A stretch of 64,000 nt of DNA from Vibrio marisflavi CECT 7928 (GTDB lineage Bacteria > Pseudomonadota > Gammaproteobacteria > Enterobacterales > Vibrionaceae): positions 124,001 through 188,000 of the forward strand of contig NZ_CAKLDM010000002.1 in the NCBI RefSeq assembly GCF_921294215.1, in the 5' to 3' direction. Below, piece after piece: positions 10,469 through 19,698 of the stretch. The notes under the pieces are model-generated. The model was not told the origin of the DNA. It did not search any database and saw only the letters and a program-made list of their open reading frames with translations. The first letter of the stretch is position 1; every line of letters begins with the position of its first letter. The translations under genes and the position numbers were made by a program.

Positions 10469-11083
10469 ATGATGACCAAGTGGTTTCGCCGCGCAGCTTT
10501 GTTGGGCTGCGCGGCCTTGGTTGCAGGCTGTGCTACACCTACTCCAACTGATCAAGGCAATATTTGCGCTATTTTCGAACAAGAGCCCGGCTGGTATGAA
10601 GATGCCGTACAAATGCAAAAAGAGTGGGGAACTCCCATCAATGTTGCAATGGCGATTATCGAAGAAGAAAGCCATTTCCACTATGACGCGCAACCTCCTG
10701 AACAATATTTCTTAGGCCTTATTCCTACTGGTAGAGCCAGCTCCGCCTACGGCTATTCACAGGCGCAAGATCCTGTTTGGGATGAGTACGTCCGAGCAAC
10801 AGGAGATTCAGGCTCTCGAACTGACTTCAGAGATTCCATTATGTTTGTTGGCTGGTATACCCATGAAACACGTAGGATTTTGGGTATCTCCCTTTGGGAC
10901 CCCTACCGACAATATCTTGCGTATCATGAAGGTCGATCGGGTTATGAGCATAAAACTTACTTGCATCAACCTTGGCTAATGAGAGTCGCAAGAAAGGTGG
11001 AAAGAAATGCTAAGACTTACGACTGGCAATTAAGGCGCTGTCGAAAACGCCTCGAAGAAGAGGAGCACAGCTGGTTCTTCTAG
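10469..11083 (+). CDS. Lytic transglycosylase-like lipoprotein
   Basis: A 204-residue envelope lipoprotein with a signal peptide ending in lipobox VAGC (Cys21). The mature part resembles a small SLT-type transglycosylase: AIIEEESHF provides a candidate catalytic Glu, and ASSAYGYSQAQDPVWDEY resembles the second SLT motif. It would cut or bind peptidoglycan in the periplasm, though activity is inferred. It is probably co-transcribed with gshA and is the last core gene before the secretion island. Confidence 0.8.
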   Translation: MMTKWFRRAALLGCAALVAGCATPTPTDQGNICAIFEQEPGWYEDAVQMQKEWGTPINVAMAIIEEESHFHYDAQPPEQYFLGLIPTGRASSAYGYSQAQDPVWDEYVRATGDSGSRTDFRDSIMFVGWYTHETRRILGISLWDPYRQYLAYHEGRSGYEHKTYLHQPWLMRVARKVERNAKTYDWQLRRCRKRLEEEEHSWFF

Positions 11084-11100
11084 AACAATGTAGATTAGGT

Positions 11101-11135
11101 AAAAGGCTTGGGGAAACTCAAGCCTTCTTTATTTT
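11101..11135 (+). terminator. Terminator at the left border of the island
   Basis: Stem AAGGCTTG/CAAGCCTT with loop GGGAAACT, followed by CTTTATTTT. The sequence becomes clearly more A+T-rich after this point; the remaining bases up to the first iglA hold no recognised gene. Confidence 0.85.
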
Positions 11136-11359
11136 AGAGGTTGTGTAAGCCATCTAAATAACTTTACATTTCTATAATGTTATTAATTTATTTCTACTAT
11201 GTGCTTTATTTGTATTAATAAATAATATTGTCATTACTGGCTGTTTTATATCCAGAAATATATTTTTGTTAACCCATCCTTAATCCCTCAATCGCTATAG
11301 TTTCTACAAATTAATATTGTAGTGGCGCGGTGTTTAATAAATCACCACGAATGGTAATT

Positions 11360-11956
11360 ATGGCAATTAATAAGAAGCTTCCTAAGTCAAGGTTGATGAT
11401 TCAATACGACACCAGAGTGGAAGGTGAAAAAAAGAAAAAAGAACTCCCTTATAGAATGATGGTACTTGGTGATTTTTCTGCAGGAAAATCAAAAGATGCA
11501 CAAGTTCCGTTTGAAGAAAGAGAAGTTCGAACGTTAAAGCATGGTATCAACTCTTCATTAAAAGATATGGGGATCTCTCTCAACGTATCTGTTCCAAATA
11601 GTATTAACCCATCTAAATCACCGATGTTGAATTTAAACTTTGAATTAAATTCAATGAAGGATTTTAAACCTGAAAATTTGGCGAAAAAAATCCCCGAAAT
11701 TAATGCACTTCTTCAGCTAAAAGAAATGCTGTCTGGTTTTGAAAAGGACATCGATAACAATCGAACCTTGAAAAAAACCATCGACAATATCTTCTCTGAT
11801 CAAGCTCAGCTACAAGCTCTGAAAGAAAGTATCCCGCAATTAGACAACTACTCTTTGATGAAAAAAGTCGAGGGTGTCATCGATGGTGAGATCAGCACTG
11901 ATAGCGCGAAGGATAACGCAGAGCCGAGCGATAACTCGGAAGAGTCTAAAGCATAA
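11360..11956 (+). CDS. iglA: T6SS sheath small subunit, IglA/TssB-like (copy 1)
   Basis: Small subunit of the contractile sheath that wraps the inner tube and drives injection. The 198-residue protein opens with KLPKSRLMIQYDTRVEG and contains LPYRMMVLGDFSAGKSKD, a TssB/VipA/IglA family hallmark, then a helical C-terminal half. In the IglA type it pairs with IglB, encoded next. The ATG at 11360 was chosen because the protein then matches the second copy at 41452; a GTG at 11330 would add ten residues. Copy 2 differs by only a few residues except at the C-terminal tail. Confidence 0.92.
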   Translation: MAINKKLPKSRLMIQYDTRVEGEKKKKELPYRMMVLGDFSAGKSKDAQVPFEEREVRTLKHGINSSLKDMGISLNVSVPNSINPSKSPMLNLNFELNSMKDFKPENLAKKIPEINALLQLKEMLSGFEKDIDNNRTLKKTIDNIFSDQAQLQALKESIPQLDNYSLMKKVEGVIDGEISTDSAKDNAEPSDNSEESKA

Positions 11957-12007
11957 AACGCGAGCATCCCAACTCTCGCGACAGTTAATTTCCTCAGGTT
12001 AAATACG

Positions 12008-13558
12008 ATGACAGAAACTATCACAGTAGATGAGACAAGTTCTCTTTACAGCATTATTCAGTTATTTGGCGGAACTCAGCAAGAGCAAAAAAACAGCCTT
12101 GCGAAAGTGAATATTGATATTACTGACGACTTTACGTCTGTAGATGAAATCTATGAAGACTATTACTCACGTAATATCGCAGCACTGGCTATGGTGCTCG
12201 CAAATAACGACGACATCATTAATTACAACAAGTCTTACGTGCAACGCGCTATTGAACGCATTAATGAAGTGGTTGAAGAGCAAGTAAATAGCATTCTTAA
12301 GCACCCAGAATTTCGCTATTTAGAAAACCAGTGGCTAAAACTTGAAGAGCTGGTGAAAGATGAATACGACAATATCGAAGTCACGCTATTAGACGTTAAA
12401 AAAGAAGAGCTGCAATACGACTTTGAACGTAACATGTACGATATTTCCAGCAGCGAAATGTTTAAGAAAGTCTACGTTGCCGAATATGACCAATATGGTG
12501 GTGAACCATATGGCCTATTAACAGGCTTATACGACTTCGAAAACACCATGGATGACATCACTTGGCTGACAGGGATGGGCATGATTGCCGAATCGACTCA
12601 CGCGCCATTTGTTGCTTCAATCAACCCTCGTTTTTTCGGTGTAAACAACATTGATGAAGTGAAGCAAATCAAGAGCTTTGAAACGCTTCTGGAGCACCCA
12701 AGATATCGTGACTGGAATGCGTTCCGTAAGACTGATCACGCTGCTTACGTGGCGTTAACAGTGAGTGACTTCATTCTAAGACAGCCATATCACCCAGTGA
12801 ACAACCCAGTGCAAGATCGCAACATGAGCGGTTTTGTTGAGGAAGTCACTAACTACGAGTCTAACGAAGCCTACCAATGGGGCCCTGCTTCTCTGTTGAT
12901 GACAAAAAACATCATGCGCTCGTTTGGTAAAACTGGTTGGTTCCAATATCTACGCGGGCCAGAAAGTGGCGGCTATGTTGAAGACTTGATTCGTCCTGTA
13001 TTTAACGTGCGTGGTTTCGATGAGTATCGCTCGGCGCTCAATATATCATTCCCAGATTTCATGGAACTGTCTCTATCAAACATTGGCATCATTCCAGCGG
13101 TAGAAGAGAAGGGCACCAACAACTGCTGCTTCTTCAGTGCGAACTCAGTGAAAAAAGTCGAAGAGTTTGTTGATGGTTTTGACTCCATGAACTCTCAATT
13201 GGTGGCGAACCTTTCTTACACCCTATGTGTTTCGCGTATCTCTCATTACGTGAAAAGCGTTATTCGCGACAAGATTGGCGGCTTCTCAACCACGGAAAGC
13301 ATTCGTGATTTACTCAACAACTGGATAAATCGCTACGTCACAACTATCACTCAGCCGACAGCGCTAGAAATGGCCAAATACCCATTTAGAGCTGCGGAAA
13401 TCGAGGTGACTCAAATTCCAGGAAAAGCAGGTTGGTATAAGTGCAGCATTAGCGTTCTGCCGCATATTCAATTTGAAGGTATGGATACCACATTAAAAGT
13501 CGATACTCGACTGGACCCAGGTCTGTTTGCTTCAGCAGAAGCTGAAGAAGCAGCGTAA
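12008..13558 (+). CDS. iglB: T6SS sheath large subunit, IglB/TssC-like (copy 1)
   Basis: Large sheath subunit. The 516-residue protein has the TssC hallmarks HPEFRYLENQWLKLEELV, a central EYDQYGGEPYGLL segment, and FHP-type packing in HPRYRDWNAFRKTDHAAYV. The C-terminal part includes NNWINRYVTTITQPTALEMAKYPFRAAEIEV, which in this family forms the ClpV/ClpB-facing and inter-subunit region. It follows iglA by 51 bases and is followed by iglC1 after 59 bases, an iglA-iglB-iglC operon as in Francisella. A near-identical protein is encoded at 42064. Confidence 0.94.
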   Translation: MTETITVDETSSLYSIIQLFGGTQQEQKNSLAKVNIDITDDFTSVDEIYEDYYSRNIAALAMVLANNDDIINYNKSYVQRAIERINEVVEEQVNSILKHPEFRYLENQWLKLEELVKDEYDNIEVTLLDVKKEELQYDFERNMYDISSSEMFKKVYVAEYDQYGGEPYGLLTGLYDFENTMDDITWLTGMGMIAESTHAPFVASINPRFFGVNNIDEVKQIKSFETLLEHPRYRDWNAFRKTDHAAYVALTVSDFILRQPYHPVNNPVQDRNMSGFVEEVTNYESNEAYQWGPASLLMTKNIMRSFGKTGWFQYLRGPESGGYVEDLIRPVFNVRGFDEYRSALNISFPDFMELSLSNIGIIPAVEEKGTNNCCFFSANSVKKVEEFVDGFDSMNSQLVANLSYTLCVSRISHYVKSVIRDKIGGFSTTESIRDLLNNWINRYVTTITQPTALEMAKYPFRAAEIEVTQIPGKAGWYKCSISVLPHIQFEGMDTTLKVDTRLDPGLFASAEAEEAA

Positions 13559-13617
13559 TTATCCAATAAGGCCATCGGCTTTATGTATTCAAATTTACAA
13601 ATAAAAAGGTATTAAAA

Positions 13618-14283
13618 ATGGCAAATATCAAACCATTAGTTCCACGTTCAGTAGTGGTTGACTGCGAACCGTTAAGTTTCACTACTGGCCATAAAACTGC
13701 ATTTGGCCAACACAACGAACCACGTTTGTTCTGCGATTCTTGCACAATCTTTGGTGTGGAAATTCCTAAAGCACTGTTTTGTATCGATGGTGGTCAAGAG
13801 ATCAGTGACGTTACCGACGCAACTGCAGCCTGTACACTGACTGAATTTAAGTTAGCTGGCCCACAAATGGCGGCAGGTTTGAGCTTTACTATACAGTGCC
13901 CAATCAGCCCAGCGCTGCGCACTGAATTAGAAACGGCTATCTCAGCAGTTCGTAAAGGCGATTCCAGCGACAATACCATTAAGTTTGGTACTTGGAATGA
14001 AAACCAAGAGTTTAAAAATGATGATGTTTGGGGCCCAGCCATGCAACCACCAGCCAGCATGGTATTAACACCAATTAGTAACTCTGATTTCGGCCTTATT
14101 CTTGGTGATGGCCACTTTATGGGCGGCTCAACCGTAAGTTGCGAACTGGCGCCAGTTATGGGTGATGGCTTCCAAATCGACCGTAAGAGCTTCGATGCTG
14201 CAGCGCTAGATGTAGTTCACGCGCTGAGTACTGAGAAAGGTCAATATGCGCTATTAAGTATTGATGAGTCTGCTGGCAGTTAA
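13618..14283 (+). CDS. iglC: IglC-like T6SS inner-tube protein (copy 1)
   Basis: A 221-residue protein recognised as IglC, the Hcp-like tube subunit of the Francisella-type T6SS. As in remembered Francisella IglC, it has PRLFCDSCTIFGVEI, then IDGGQE...ATAA, then TIKFGTWNENQEFKNDDVWG, and a short C-terminal STEKGQYALLSID segment. Family length is about 210 residues. It ends the first iglAB operon behind an AAAGG ribosome site, and is followed by an unknown cargo gene. By its QPPASM/SNSDF region it groups with copy 5. Confidence 0.88.
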   Translation: MANIKPLVPRSVVVDCEPLSFTTGHKTAFGQHNEPRLFCDSCTIFGVEIPKALFCIDGGQEISDVTDATAACTLTEFKLAGPQMAAGLSFTIQCPISPALRTELETAISAVRKGDSSDNTIKFGTWNENQEFKNDDVWGPAMQPPASMVLTPISNSDFGLILGDGHFMGGSTVSCELAPVMGDGFQIDRKSFDAAALDVVHALSTEKGQYALLSIDESAGS

Positions 14284-14340
14284 TTGACTAGTGATTAAAC
14301 CATTAGGTTATTGATACAAATAAATTGGAGTAACATTGTT

Positions 14341-15228
14341 ATGCCCAGAGAAGAAAAACGCAGATGCTACTATGAAGTTAGAGTAGATATTGTTGAAAGG
14401 GTTTTGTTTGGCCGTAACCGTTCGCGCTATATATTGTCTGAAGACCGACTAGATAGGTACTTGAGAGAGATAGATACTCACAAAAGGAGGCTCAGCACAG
14501 GTAAGACTTCAACTAGAAAAGCTGTTAACTTAGCATGTGACGCTGCAATAATGATGCGATCATACGCAGGTCAACCTCTACATTTTAAGTCTAGGCTAGA
14601 TCTAACTATACTAATGAATAGGGTGATTGCTGGCGAATTTTATTCTCACAATGATAAATTTGCAGGAGCTAGATTTCTCGGAAGTGGTGCGGTAGAAATA
14701 GCAGGGCTCAATGAAGAACAGGTGCGTGATTTAAAAGAACTGTTTGCTGGTGAAGGGAAAGAAAGAAAAAGTACCCATGATGCTGCAGATAAGAATCTAA
14801 AAGATGAACTCTTACGGATGCAGAGAGAAGCGCATGACCTATTAGGTCGAGATATAGAAGCGCTATACCATTCTAACAGTATTATGCAACACGGTGATAA
14901 TAAGGAATCTTCTGGGCGAGCACTAGCATTCACTATTCCACCAACTTTAGTCAATCCTGAAAATGGTTTACCGTTTACTCACATGATGCTTTTTAAGGTT
15001 GAAAAAAAAGACCCTTTTAACCCTGAACTTTACACAGTGATGTTAAAGCCTGAGCAGCATGGTTGGGGAGGCTGGGGGCCTGTAAAAGGAATGCCGGCAT
15101 CTGATAGGATACATCATAGTATAGGGGCTATAGGCTGCCTAAAGGATAAGACTGCGAATCCATCCTACTACTCTGAAAAGGAAAAAAACCCTCGACGTCA
15201 CTATAAGATCAATGCACTCTCAATTTAA
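14341..15228 (+). CDS. Unknown protein paired with iglC1, candidate effector
   Basis: Function not recognised. The 295-residue, basic protein has no signal peptide or membrane segment. It is a clear paralog of the protein at 16714: both share AGEFY near residue 100, a GSGA...GLN block, a Ser/Thr-His-Asp segment, the stretch IPP-x-L/I-VNPENG, and a C-terminal NPSYYSEK-like motif. The ATG at 14341 fits a GGAG site ten bases upstream; a TTG at 14311 would extend it by ten residues. Its place directly behind an iglC, like four other unrelated genes in the island, suggests a protein loaded into or onto the IglC tube. Confidence 0.7.
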   Translation: MPREEKRRCYYEVRVDIVERVLFGRNRSRYILSEDRLDRYLREIDTHKRRLSTGKTSTRKAVNLACDAAIMMRSYAGQPLHFKSRLDLTILMNRVIAGEFYSHNDKFAGARFLGSGAVEIAGLNEEQVRDLKELFAGEGKERKSTHDAADKNLKDELLRMQREAHDLLGRDIEALYHSNSIMQHGDNKESSGRALAFTIPPTLVNPENGLPFTHMMLFKVEKKDPFNPELYTVMLKPEQHGWGGWGPVKGMPASDRIHHSIGAIGCLKDKTANPSYYSEKEKNPRRHYKINALSI

Positions 15229-15985
15229 GAGATGTATGATAAAATACTTTAGCCCTTTTGTAGCACATAATAGGTACTTAGCTAAGGCCTGACGTGCTCT
15301 TGCTATCGAACATCAATAAGTCAGTGATATAAATATAGCGCTGGCTTATTGCTATTATTATTTAATAATAATTATTTTAGGCGTGTATTAGCGATGATAT
15401 TCTCTTAACCAGTCAAGTTCATTTAATTTGATAATTTATAAGATCTTGAAGTCTAATTCTGAAGCACTAGTTATAATTAAAATGACATTAATAAGGTCAC
15501 ACTTTCGGTTGGTGTTGAAACAAGATCCTTCAGCTACAGACAGGTGATCGAGTAAGCTATAATGAGTGAATCATTAATTAATTTAGCCTATTAGGTCAGA
15601 TTCTTATACAAAGTTCGATCCCGCCCTACAGTGCACGCAGTAGTAACTCATTCCTATTTTTATTTTAAAATTTTCCTAATCGAGAACAATAAATTTCATC
15701 CATCTTTAAGGTGGGGAATATTCTGGTCGGCTGTAGTTGATGGATTAATACACTATTTGACTATAGATAGTGATACATGATTGGATGATTTTATTTATGT
15801 CAATATTATTATATTTCACATAATTTGGTTATTGTGCAATTAAATAATTATTCCCGATTTTAAAAAAAATATTCCATCATTTTTTTATAATCTTAATATA
15901 TATTTTTACCACTTAGCGATGACCGTCTACTGTAATTAGATGTCATCGATTCTTGAATTTAGTATTAATTAATAAGTAGGTAATT
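15229..15985 (+). other. A+T-rich gap before iglC2
   Basis: No credible gene in 757 bases. It contains an inverted repeat at 15314-15351 (CAATAAGTCAG/CTGGCTTATTG) that may end the upstream transcript, and the iglC2 promoter element at 15848-15904. The middle shows nothing recognisable; it may be decayed sequence. Confidence 0.5.
15848..15904 (+). promoter_or_regulatory. Composite promoter element upstream of iglC2
   Basis: TTATTC at 15848, ATATTCC at 15869 (15 bases between), then TATATT at 15899 (23 bases between). The same elements with the same spacing occur at 18562, 19584, 22155 (degenerate), 24627 and 41323. The two TATTC elements are 21 bp apart; TATATT looks like a -10 box with no good -35. 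It ends 81 bases before the iglC2 start. Confidence 0.65.
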
Positions 15986-16651
15986 ATGGCTAATATGAAA
16001 CCACTCGTTCCTCGTTCTGTTGTTGTAAATTGCGAACCATTAGCGCTTTCAACGGATGAAGGCTCTGCCTTTGGTCAACACAATCGCCCACGCTTGTTTT
16101 GTGACTCTTGTAGTATTTTTGGAATTGACTTACCTAAAGCGCTATATGCGGTTGAGGGCGGGGAAGATGCTATTAATGTTACAGAGCCTACAGCAGCTTG
16201 CGTATTGGTAGATTTTGAGTTGTCTAGTCCTGGTCAAGCCGCGGGTCTCAGTTTTACTATTTTAGGCGCTATTAGCCCAACTTTAAGAACTGATTTAGAG
16301 ACAGCGATAGCTTCAGTTAAAAAAGGGGAAGCAAGTGACCAAACGATCAAGTTTGGCAAGTGGAATGAAAAACAGGAGTTTAAAAATGACGATGCATGGG
16401 CCCCTGCGATGTTGCCTGCGGAAGGGATGGTGTTAAAACCTATAGATACCTCTAGTTTTGATTTGGAGGTAGGCGAAGGACATTTTATGGGAGGGAACAC
16501 TGCGATGTGTGAATTAGCCCCAATTTCTGGAGATAACTTTATTATTGACTTTGAAAGTTATAAAGAAAATTCAATAAGTGTTGTTCATGGTGAGAGTCCT
16601 GCAAAAGGGTTGTATCCACTCCTTAGTATTGATGCGGCTGCGGCTGGCTAA
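15986..16651 (+). CDS. iglC: IglC-like T6SS inner-tube protein (copy 2, divergent)
   Basis: A 221-residue IglC homolog, clearly diverged from copies 1 and 3-6. It keeps RPRLFCDSCSIFGIDLPKAL, a GG-E-D/TAA segment, TIKFGKWNEKQEFKNDDAWAPAM and GEGHFMGG, but differs in its last 50 residues (DNFIIDFESYKENSISVVHG). A strong ribosome site (AGGTAATT) precedes the ATG. It has its own promoter element and is followed by the second member of the unknown paralogous pair, so the divergence may match its cargo. Confidence 0.87.
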   Translation: MANMKPLVPRSVVVNCEPLALSTDEGSAFGQHNRPRLFCDSCSIFGIDLPKALYAVEGGEDAINVTEPTAACVLVDFELSSPGQAAGLSFTILGAISPTLRTDLETAIASVKKGEASDQTIKFGKWNEKQEFKNDDAWAPAMLPAEGMVLKPIDTSSFDLEVGEGHFMGGNTAMCELAPISGDNFIIDFESYKENSISVVHGESPAKGLYPLLSIDAAAAG

Positions 16652-16713
16652 AGTTATTGGACTCGTTATTTAGTTTATGTCGTAAATTAGTTGAAATGTG
16701 AGGTAAGGATATA

Positions 16714-17652
16714 ATGCGTTTTGAGTCAAGGTTACATGATGCTCGTAGTCACAAACGAAAAACACTTAGTACAAAAATAAAGTACAGAACCCAAATAAGA
16801 AAAGATATTGTCAATCGCTATTTATTTGACGCTTCAGAAGGCGAGTGTCTTCCCACGAGAACGATTGGACGTTGTTTGGAGGCAATAGACACACATCGTG
16901 GAATACACGCTTCATCACAAGATACTACCAGCAGAAAAATTATAGATCGAGCCTGCCAAGCTGCTCTACTGATGCGTCCGTATGTCGATCAGCCAATTAG
17001 CTTTAAATCGAAACACGATATTAGTATTTTTCTAAGTCGAGTTGTAGCAGGAGAATTTTACGTTGGCAATCTTAAGGGGTGTGGCTTTTTTGGAAGTGGG
17101 GCAATTGATATCGTTGGCTTAAACTCGGACCAAGTGCATGATATTAAGAGATTATTTATCGATGAGGGGGAGTTGAGAATTAGTAGCCATGACACTGCTA
17201 GTTTAGATTTAACCAATGAGTTAGTGCGAGAACAACAAAAGCAACGAGGAAGTCGTTGTAGCCCACTACTTGATATGCAAAGGAGGTATAATTCGGGTTT
17301 TTATCCCGTAGCTCAAACGACAAAAAACGCAGGAACCATACTGGCATTTAATATACCACCGAGTATTGTTAACCCAGAAAATGGTGACTCCTTTGGTCAT
17401 ATTATGTTATTCAACATTTTTAAGCCTGACAGTAAAGGTTTATACACTGTCAGGTTAAAGCCAGAAGACTATGGCTGGAAAGTGAGAGGTACGACAACTA
17501 AAGCTAAAATTCATCATGGTACTGGTTTTATCAAAACGAAGTTGACTAATAAAAACCAACCCAATTATTACTCTGAGAAAAATTCAAACCCAAACGGGGC
17601 GTATATAGTAGATACTTTTCATATGAATGTGAATAATTACGTGAAGGATTAG
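16714..17652 (+). CDS. Unknown protein paired with iglC2, candidate effector
   Basis: Function not recognised. The 312-residue soluble protein is a paralog of the product at 14341, sharing the IDTH segment, the MRPY-x-x-QP-x-x-FKS block, VVAGEFY, FGSGAIDIVGLN, the IVNPENG motif and NYYSEK near the C-terminus. The N-terminal 45 residues are unlike the paralog. It follows iglC2 after 62 bases with an AGGTAAGGA ribosome site. Conserved His, Glu and Asn positions in the shared core could be enzymatic, but no known fold could be assigned. Role as a T6SS cargo is inferred from position. Confidence 0.68.
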   Translation: MRFESRLHDARSHKRKTLSTKIKYRTQIRKDIVNRYLFDASEGECLPTRTIGRCLEAIDTHRGIHASSQDTTSRKIIDRACQAALLMRPYVDQPISFKSKHDISIFLSRVVAGEFYVGNLKGCGFFGSGAIDIVGLNSDQVHDIKRLFIDEGELRISSHDTASLDLTNELVREQQKQRGSRCSPLLDMQRRYNSGFYPVAQTTKNAGTILAFNIPPSIVNPENGDSFGHIMLFNIFKPDSKGLYTVRLKPEDYGWKVRGTTTKAKIHHGTGFIKTKLTNKNQPNYYSEKNSNPNGAYIVDTFHMNVNNYVKD

Positions 17653-17962
17653 CGAGCGTTGCATCTCTTACTTATGCTAATAATTTCCACTACTTTCCTT
17701 TTTCAAAGAGTACTTTTGTTATTAGCTTGATTAGTAGTGTCTTTCAAGCATCGCAATCAATCTCACAGATTTCTATTTCTTAGGTTGGTTAGTGAAAGGT
17801 TTTCCGGCCAAATGACTCTGTATTTGGCTGATGGTTTGTACTCTCCTATGGGCAGTTACTCCAACTCCTTTCACTATCCATTTGGGCACACAGATGACTT
17901 TCGCATGTACTATAGCCCCCTTACTATAGCAGAGCCATGTCGTTGATATATAGTATATTTAG

Positions 17963-18133
17963 AAATTTGAACGCTCAGAGTCTAGTTCTACGAACGCGAT
18001 TGATTTGAAAACTATTGACGCTTCAAAATTAGAGTCGATATACGATAAGGTGGTAGGGAGATTCATTGGGCGACAGCTTAATTCACAGTTCACAGGCTAT
18101 ATCACGATTGAAAAATTGGCAAATTCTGACTGA
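17963..18133 (+). pseudogene. Short orphan coding remnant
   Basis: An open stretch of 56 codons without a start, ending in TGA, whose translation has normal composition (for example GRQLNSQFTGYITIEKLAN). It may be the tail of a lost cargo gene. No family was recognised and chance cannot be excluded. Confidence 0.25.
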
Positions 18134-18139
18134 CACTAG

Positions 18140-18440
18140 AGGTGTTTGCTTTTGCGTAATTCACTTGGAAGTCTTCTAAGGCGGGATTTTCAAAATCGAC
18201 GGGCGACATACACTTTATTGACCGTATCTAGCCTGTCTAAACTGCAATACCACATATAACTCCAATACTCTTTCAGGTATGTACGCGTAATAGCTGTACG
18301 ACTATCAACAAACAGCCGTATTTGATGCTACCAAAGAGTCTTTCCATGGACGCGTAGCCCCACTATCCAGTAGTACCATTGGCTCGTAAATTGTAACCCT
18401 TCCTTTACAATGGAAGTCCAGTTATTCAATAGCTCTGATT
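18140..18440 (-). pseudogene. Remnant of an IS3-family transposase (OrfB)
   Basis: On the minus strand at about 18355-18318, one frame reads YASMERLFGSIKY. This resembles the DNAxMERxFGSLKYE block that carries the catalytic Glu of IS3-family OrfB. The frame is broken by stops on both sides, and a second frame stays open to the left. Ends and terminal repeats could not be defined. Confidence 0.45.
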
Positions 18441-18561
18441 TTTACACCTCTTGATTGTTTCTATATATGAGCGTATTTGCATCTCTATATGCAGCCACTA
18501 AGATATTCACTACAGGTTGTTAGCACTACTTTATTGCATAGTTTGTCTATCTGCGTGCAAT

Positions 18562-18618
18562 TTATTCTCCTTGACTTTCCATATATTCCAAGGCCTTTTG
18601 GACGTTTCGCCATATATT
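18562..18618 (+). promoter_or_regulatory. Composite promoter element upstream of iglC3
   Basis: TTATTC at 18562, ATATTCC at 18583, TATATT at 18613, with the same 15- and 23-base spacings as the other copies. It ends 63 bases before the iglC3 start codon. Confidence 0.7.
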
Positions 18619-18681
18619 GTTACCCACATACTAAAGAGTTAGCTACTTCGCTGATTCAGAATTCATAACTAGGTAACTATC

Positions 18682-19347
18682 ATGGCAAATATCAAACCAC
18701 TCGTGGCCCGTTCTGTAGTAGTTGATTGCGAACCTTTGGCTTTCATTACTGGTGAAACTTCAGCATTTGGGCAGCACAATGAACCTCGTCTATTTTGTGA
18801 TTCTTGCTCTGTCTTTGGGGTAGAAATCCCTAAAGCTCTGTTTGCTATCGATGGTGGTCAGCAAATCAATGATGTTACTTCACCAACCGCAGCTTGTACG
18901 CTGACAGCATTTGACTTAGCTGGCCCTCAAATGGCCGCAGGTCTTACTTTCCAACTTCGCTGCGCAATTAGCCCATCACTAAGAACAGAATTAGAGACGG
19001 CAATCTCAGCAGTTCGTAAAGGTGATGCAAGCGACAATACCATCAAGTTTGGTACGTGGAACGAAAAGCAAGAATTCAAAAACGATGACGTATGGGGACC
19101 AGCAATGTGCCCTCCATCAGGTATGGTTCTAACGCCAATCAGTAACGACGATTTCGATCTTGATATTGGTGATGGTCACTTTATGGGCGGCTCAACAGTC
19201 AGCTGTGAGCTAGCACCAATTATGGGAATGAACTTCCAAATAGATCGCAAGAGCTTTGATGCTGCAGCACTAGATGTTGTGCACGGCACTAGTACAGAAA
19301 AAGGCCAATACGCCCTACTAAGCATTGATGAATCTGCTGGCAGCTAA
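18682..19347 (+). CDS. iglC: IglC-like T6SS inner-tube protein (copy 3)
   Basis: A 221-residue IglC homolog with PRLFCDSCSVFGVEIPKAL, IDGGQQINDV and TIKFGTWNEKQEFKNDDVWG. It groups with copies 4 and 6 through the CPPSGM and SNDDFDLD segments. Unlike the other cassette copies, it has no cargo gene: a terminator follows at 19418 and the next gene is another iglC. Confidence 0.88.
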   Translation: MANIKPLVARSVVVDCEPLAFITGETSAFGQHNEPRLFCDSCSVFGVEIPKALFAIDGGQQINDVTSPTAACTLTAFDLAGPQMAAGLTFQLRCAISPSLRTELETAISAVRKGDASDNTIKFGTWNEKQEFKNDDVWGPAMCPPSGMVLTPISNDDFDLDIGDGHFMGGSTVSCELAPIMGMNFQIDRKSFDAAALDVVHGTSTEKGQYALLSIDESAGS

Positions 19348-19417
19348 ACTATTTCTTGATAGAGGAAATACTTATTTCTCTTATTAAGAATAAATAGCTA
19401 GCTTATTGCAAACTGTT

Positions 19418-19454
19418 AAAGCTCTTTACGTATTTAAGTAAAGAGCTTTCTTAT
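19418..19454 (+). terminator. Terminator after iglC3
   Basis: A perfect 12-base-pair stem AAAGCTCTTTAC/GTAAAGAGCTTT followed by CTTATC; the 351-base gap around it otherwise holds only the iglC4 promoter element. Confidence 0.8.
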
Positions 19455-19583
19455 CATATCCACCAAGTTTCGTAATTGCTCTCTTTTCCCAACTGAATAT
19501 AACAAAAATTAATAAATTTATTAAAGGTGATAATAAAATTTTCATCACGTGATTAATTGTGTTTTTAAATAAAAATGGGCAAT

Positions 19584-19640
19584 TTATTCTTCTTAGTTTG
19601 TGACATATTCCGGGCTTATATTCTATTTTGCCTTTATATT
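19584..19640 (+). promoter_or_regulatory. Composite promoter element upstream of iglC4
   Basis: TTATTC at 19584, ATATTCC at 19605, TATATT at 19635, same spacings as the other copies; it ends 58 bases before the iglC4 start. Confidence 0.7.
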
Positions 19641-19698
19641 ATTTTCCTATCACAGAGACACTATTTTCGCTCTGACTTAAATTAAGAAGGCAATTATC

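Larger units (their letters stand above)
17653..18681 (+). other. Decayed region between iglC2 cassette and iglC3
   Basis: No intact gene in about 1 kb. The parts that can be read are a short open remnant at 17963-18133 on the plus strand (translated middle KTIDASKLESIYDKVVGR, unknown), an IS3-type transposase fragment on the minus strand around 18140-18440, and the iglC3 promoter element at 18562-18618. Confidence 0.55.

Noticed and set aside
15314..15351. Strong Rho-independent terminator after the first cargo gene
   Set aside because: The inverted repeat is real but has a long loop and no T run, so it was described only as a possible end of transcript.
17737..17946. Small plus-strand open frame of 69 codons between iglC2 cargo and iglC3
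   Set aside because: No ribosome site, odd composition and location in a clearly decayed stretch; more likely chance.
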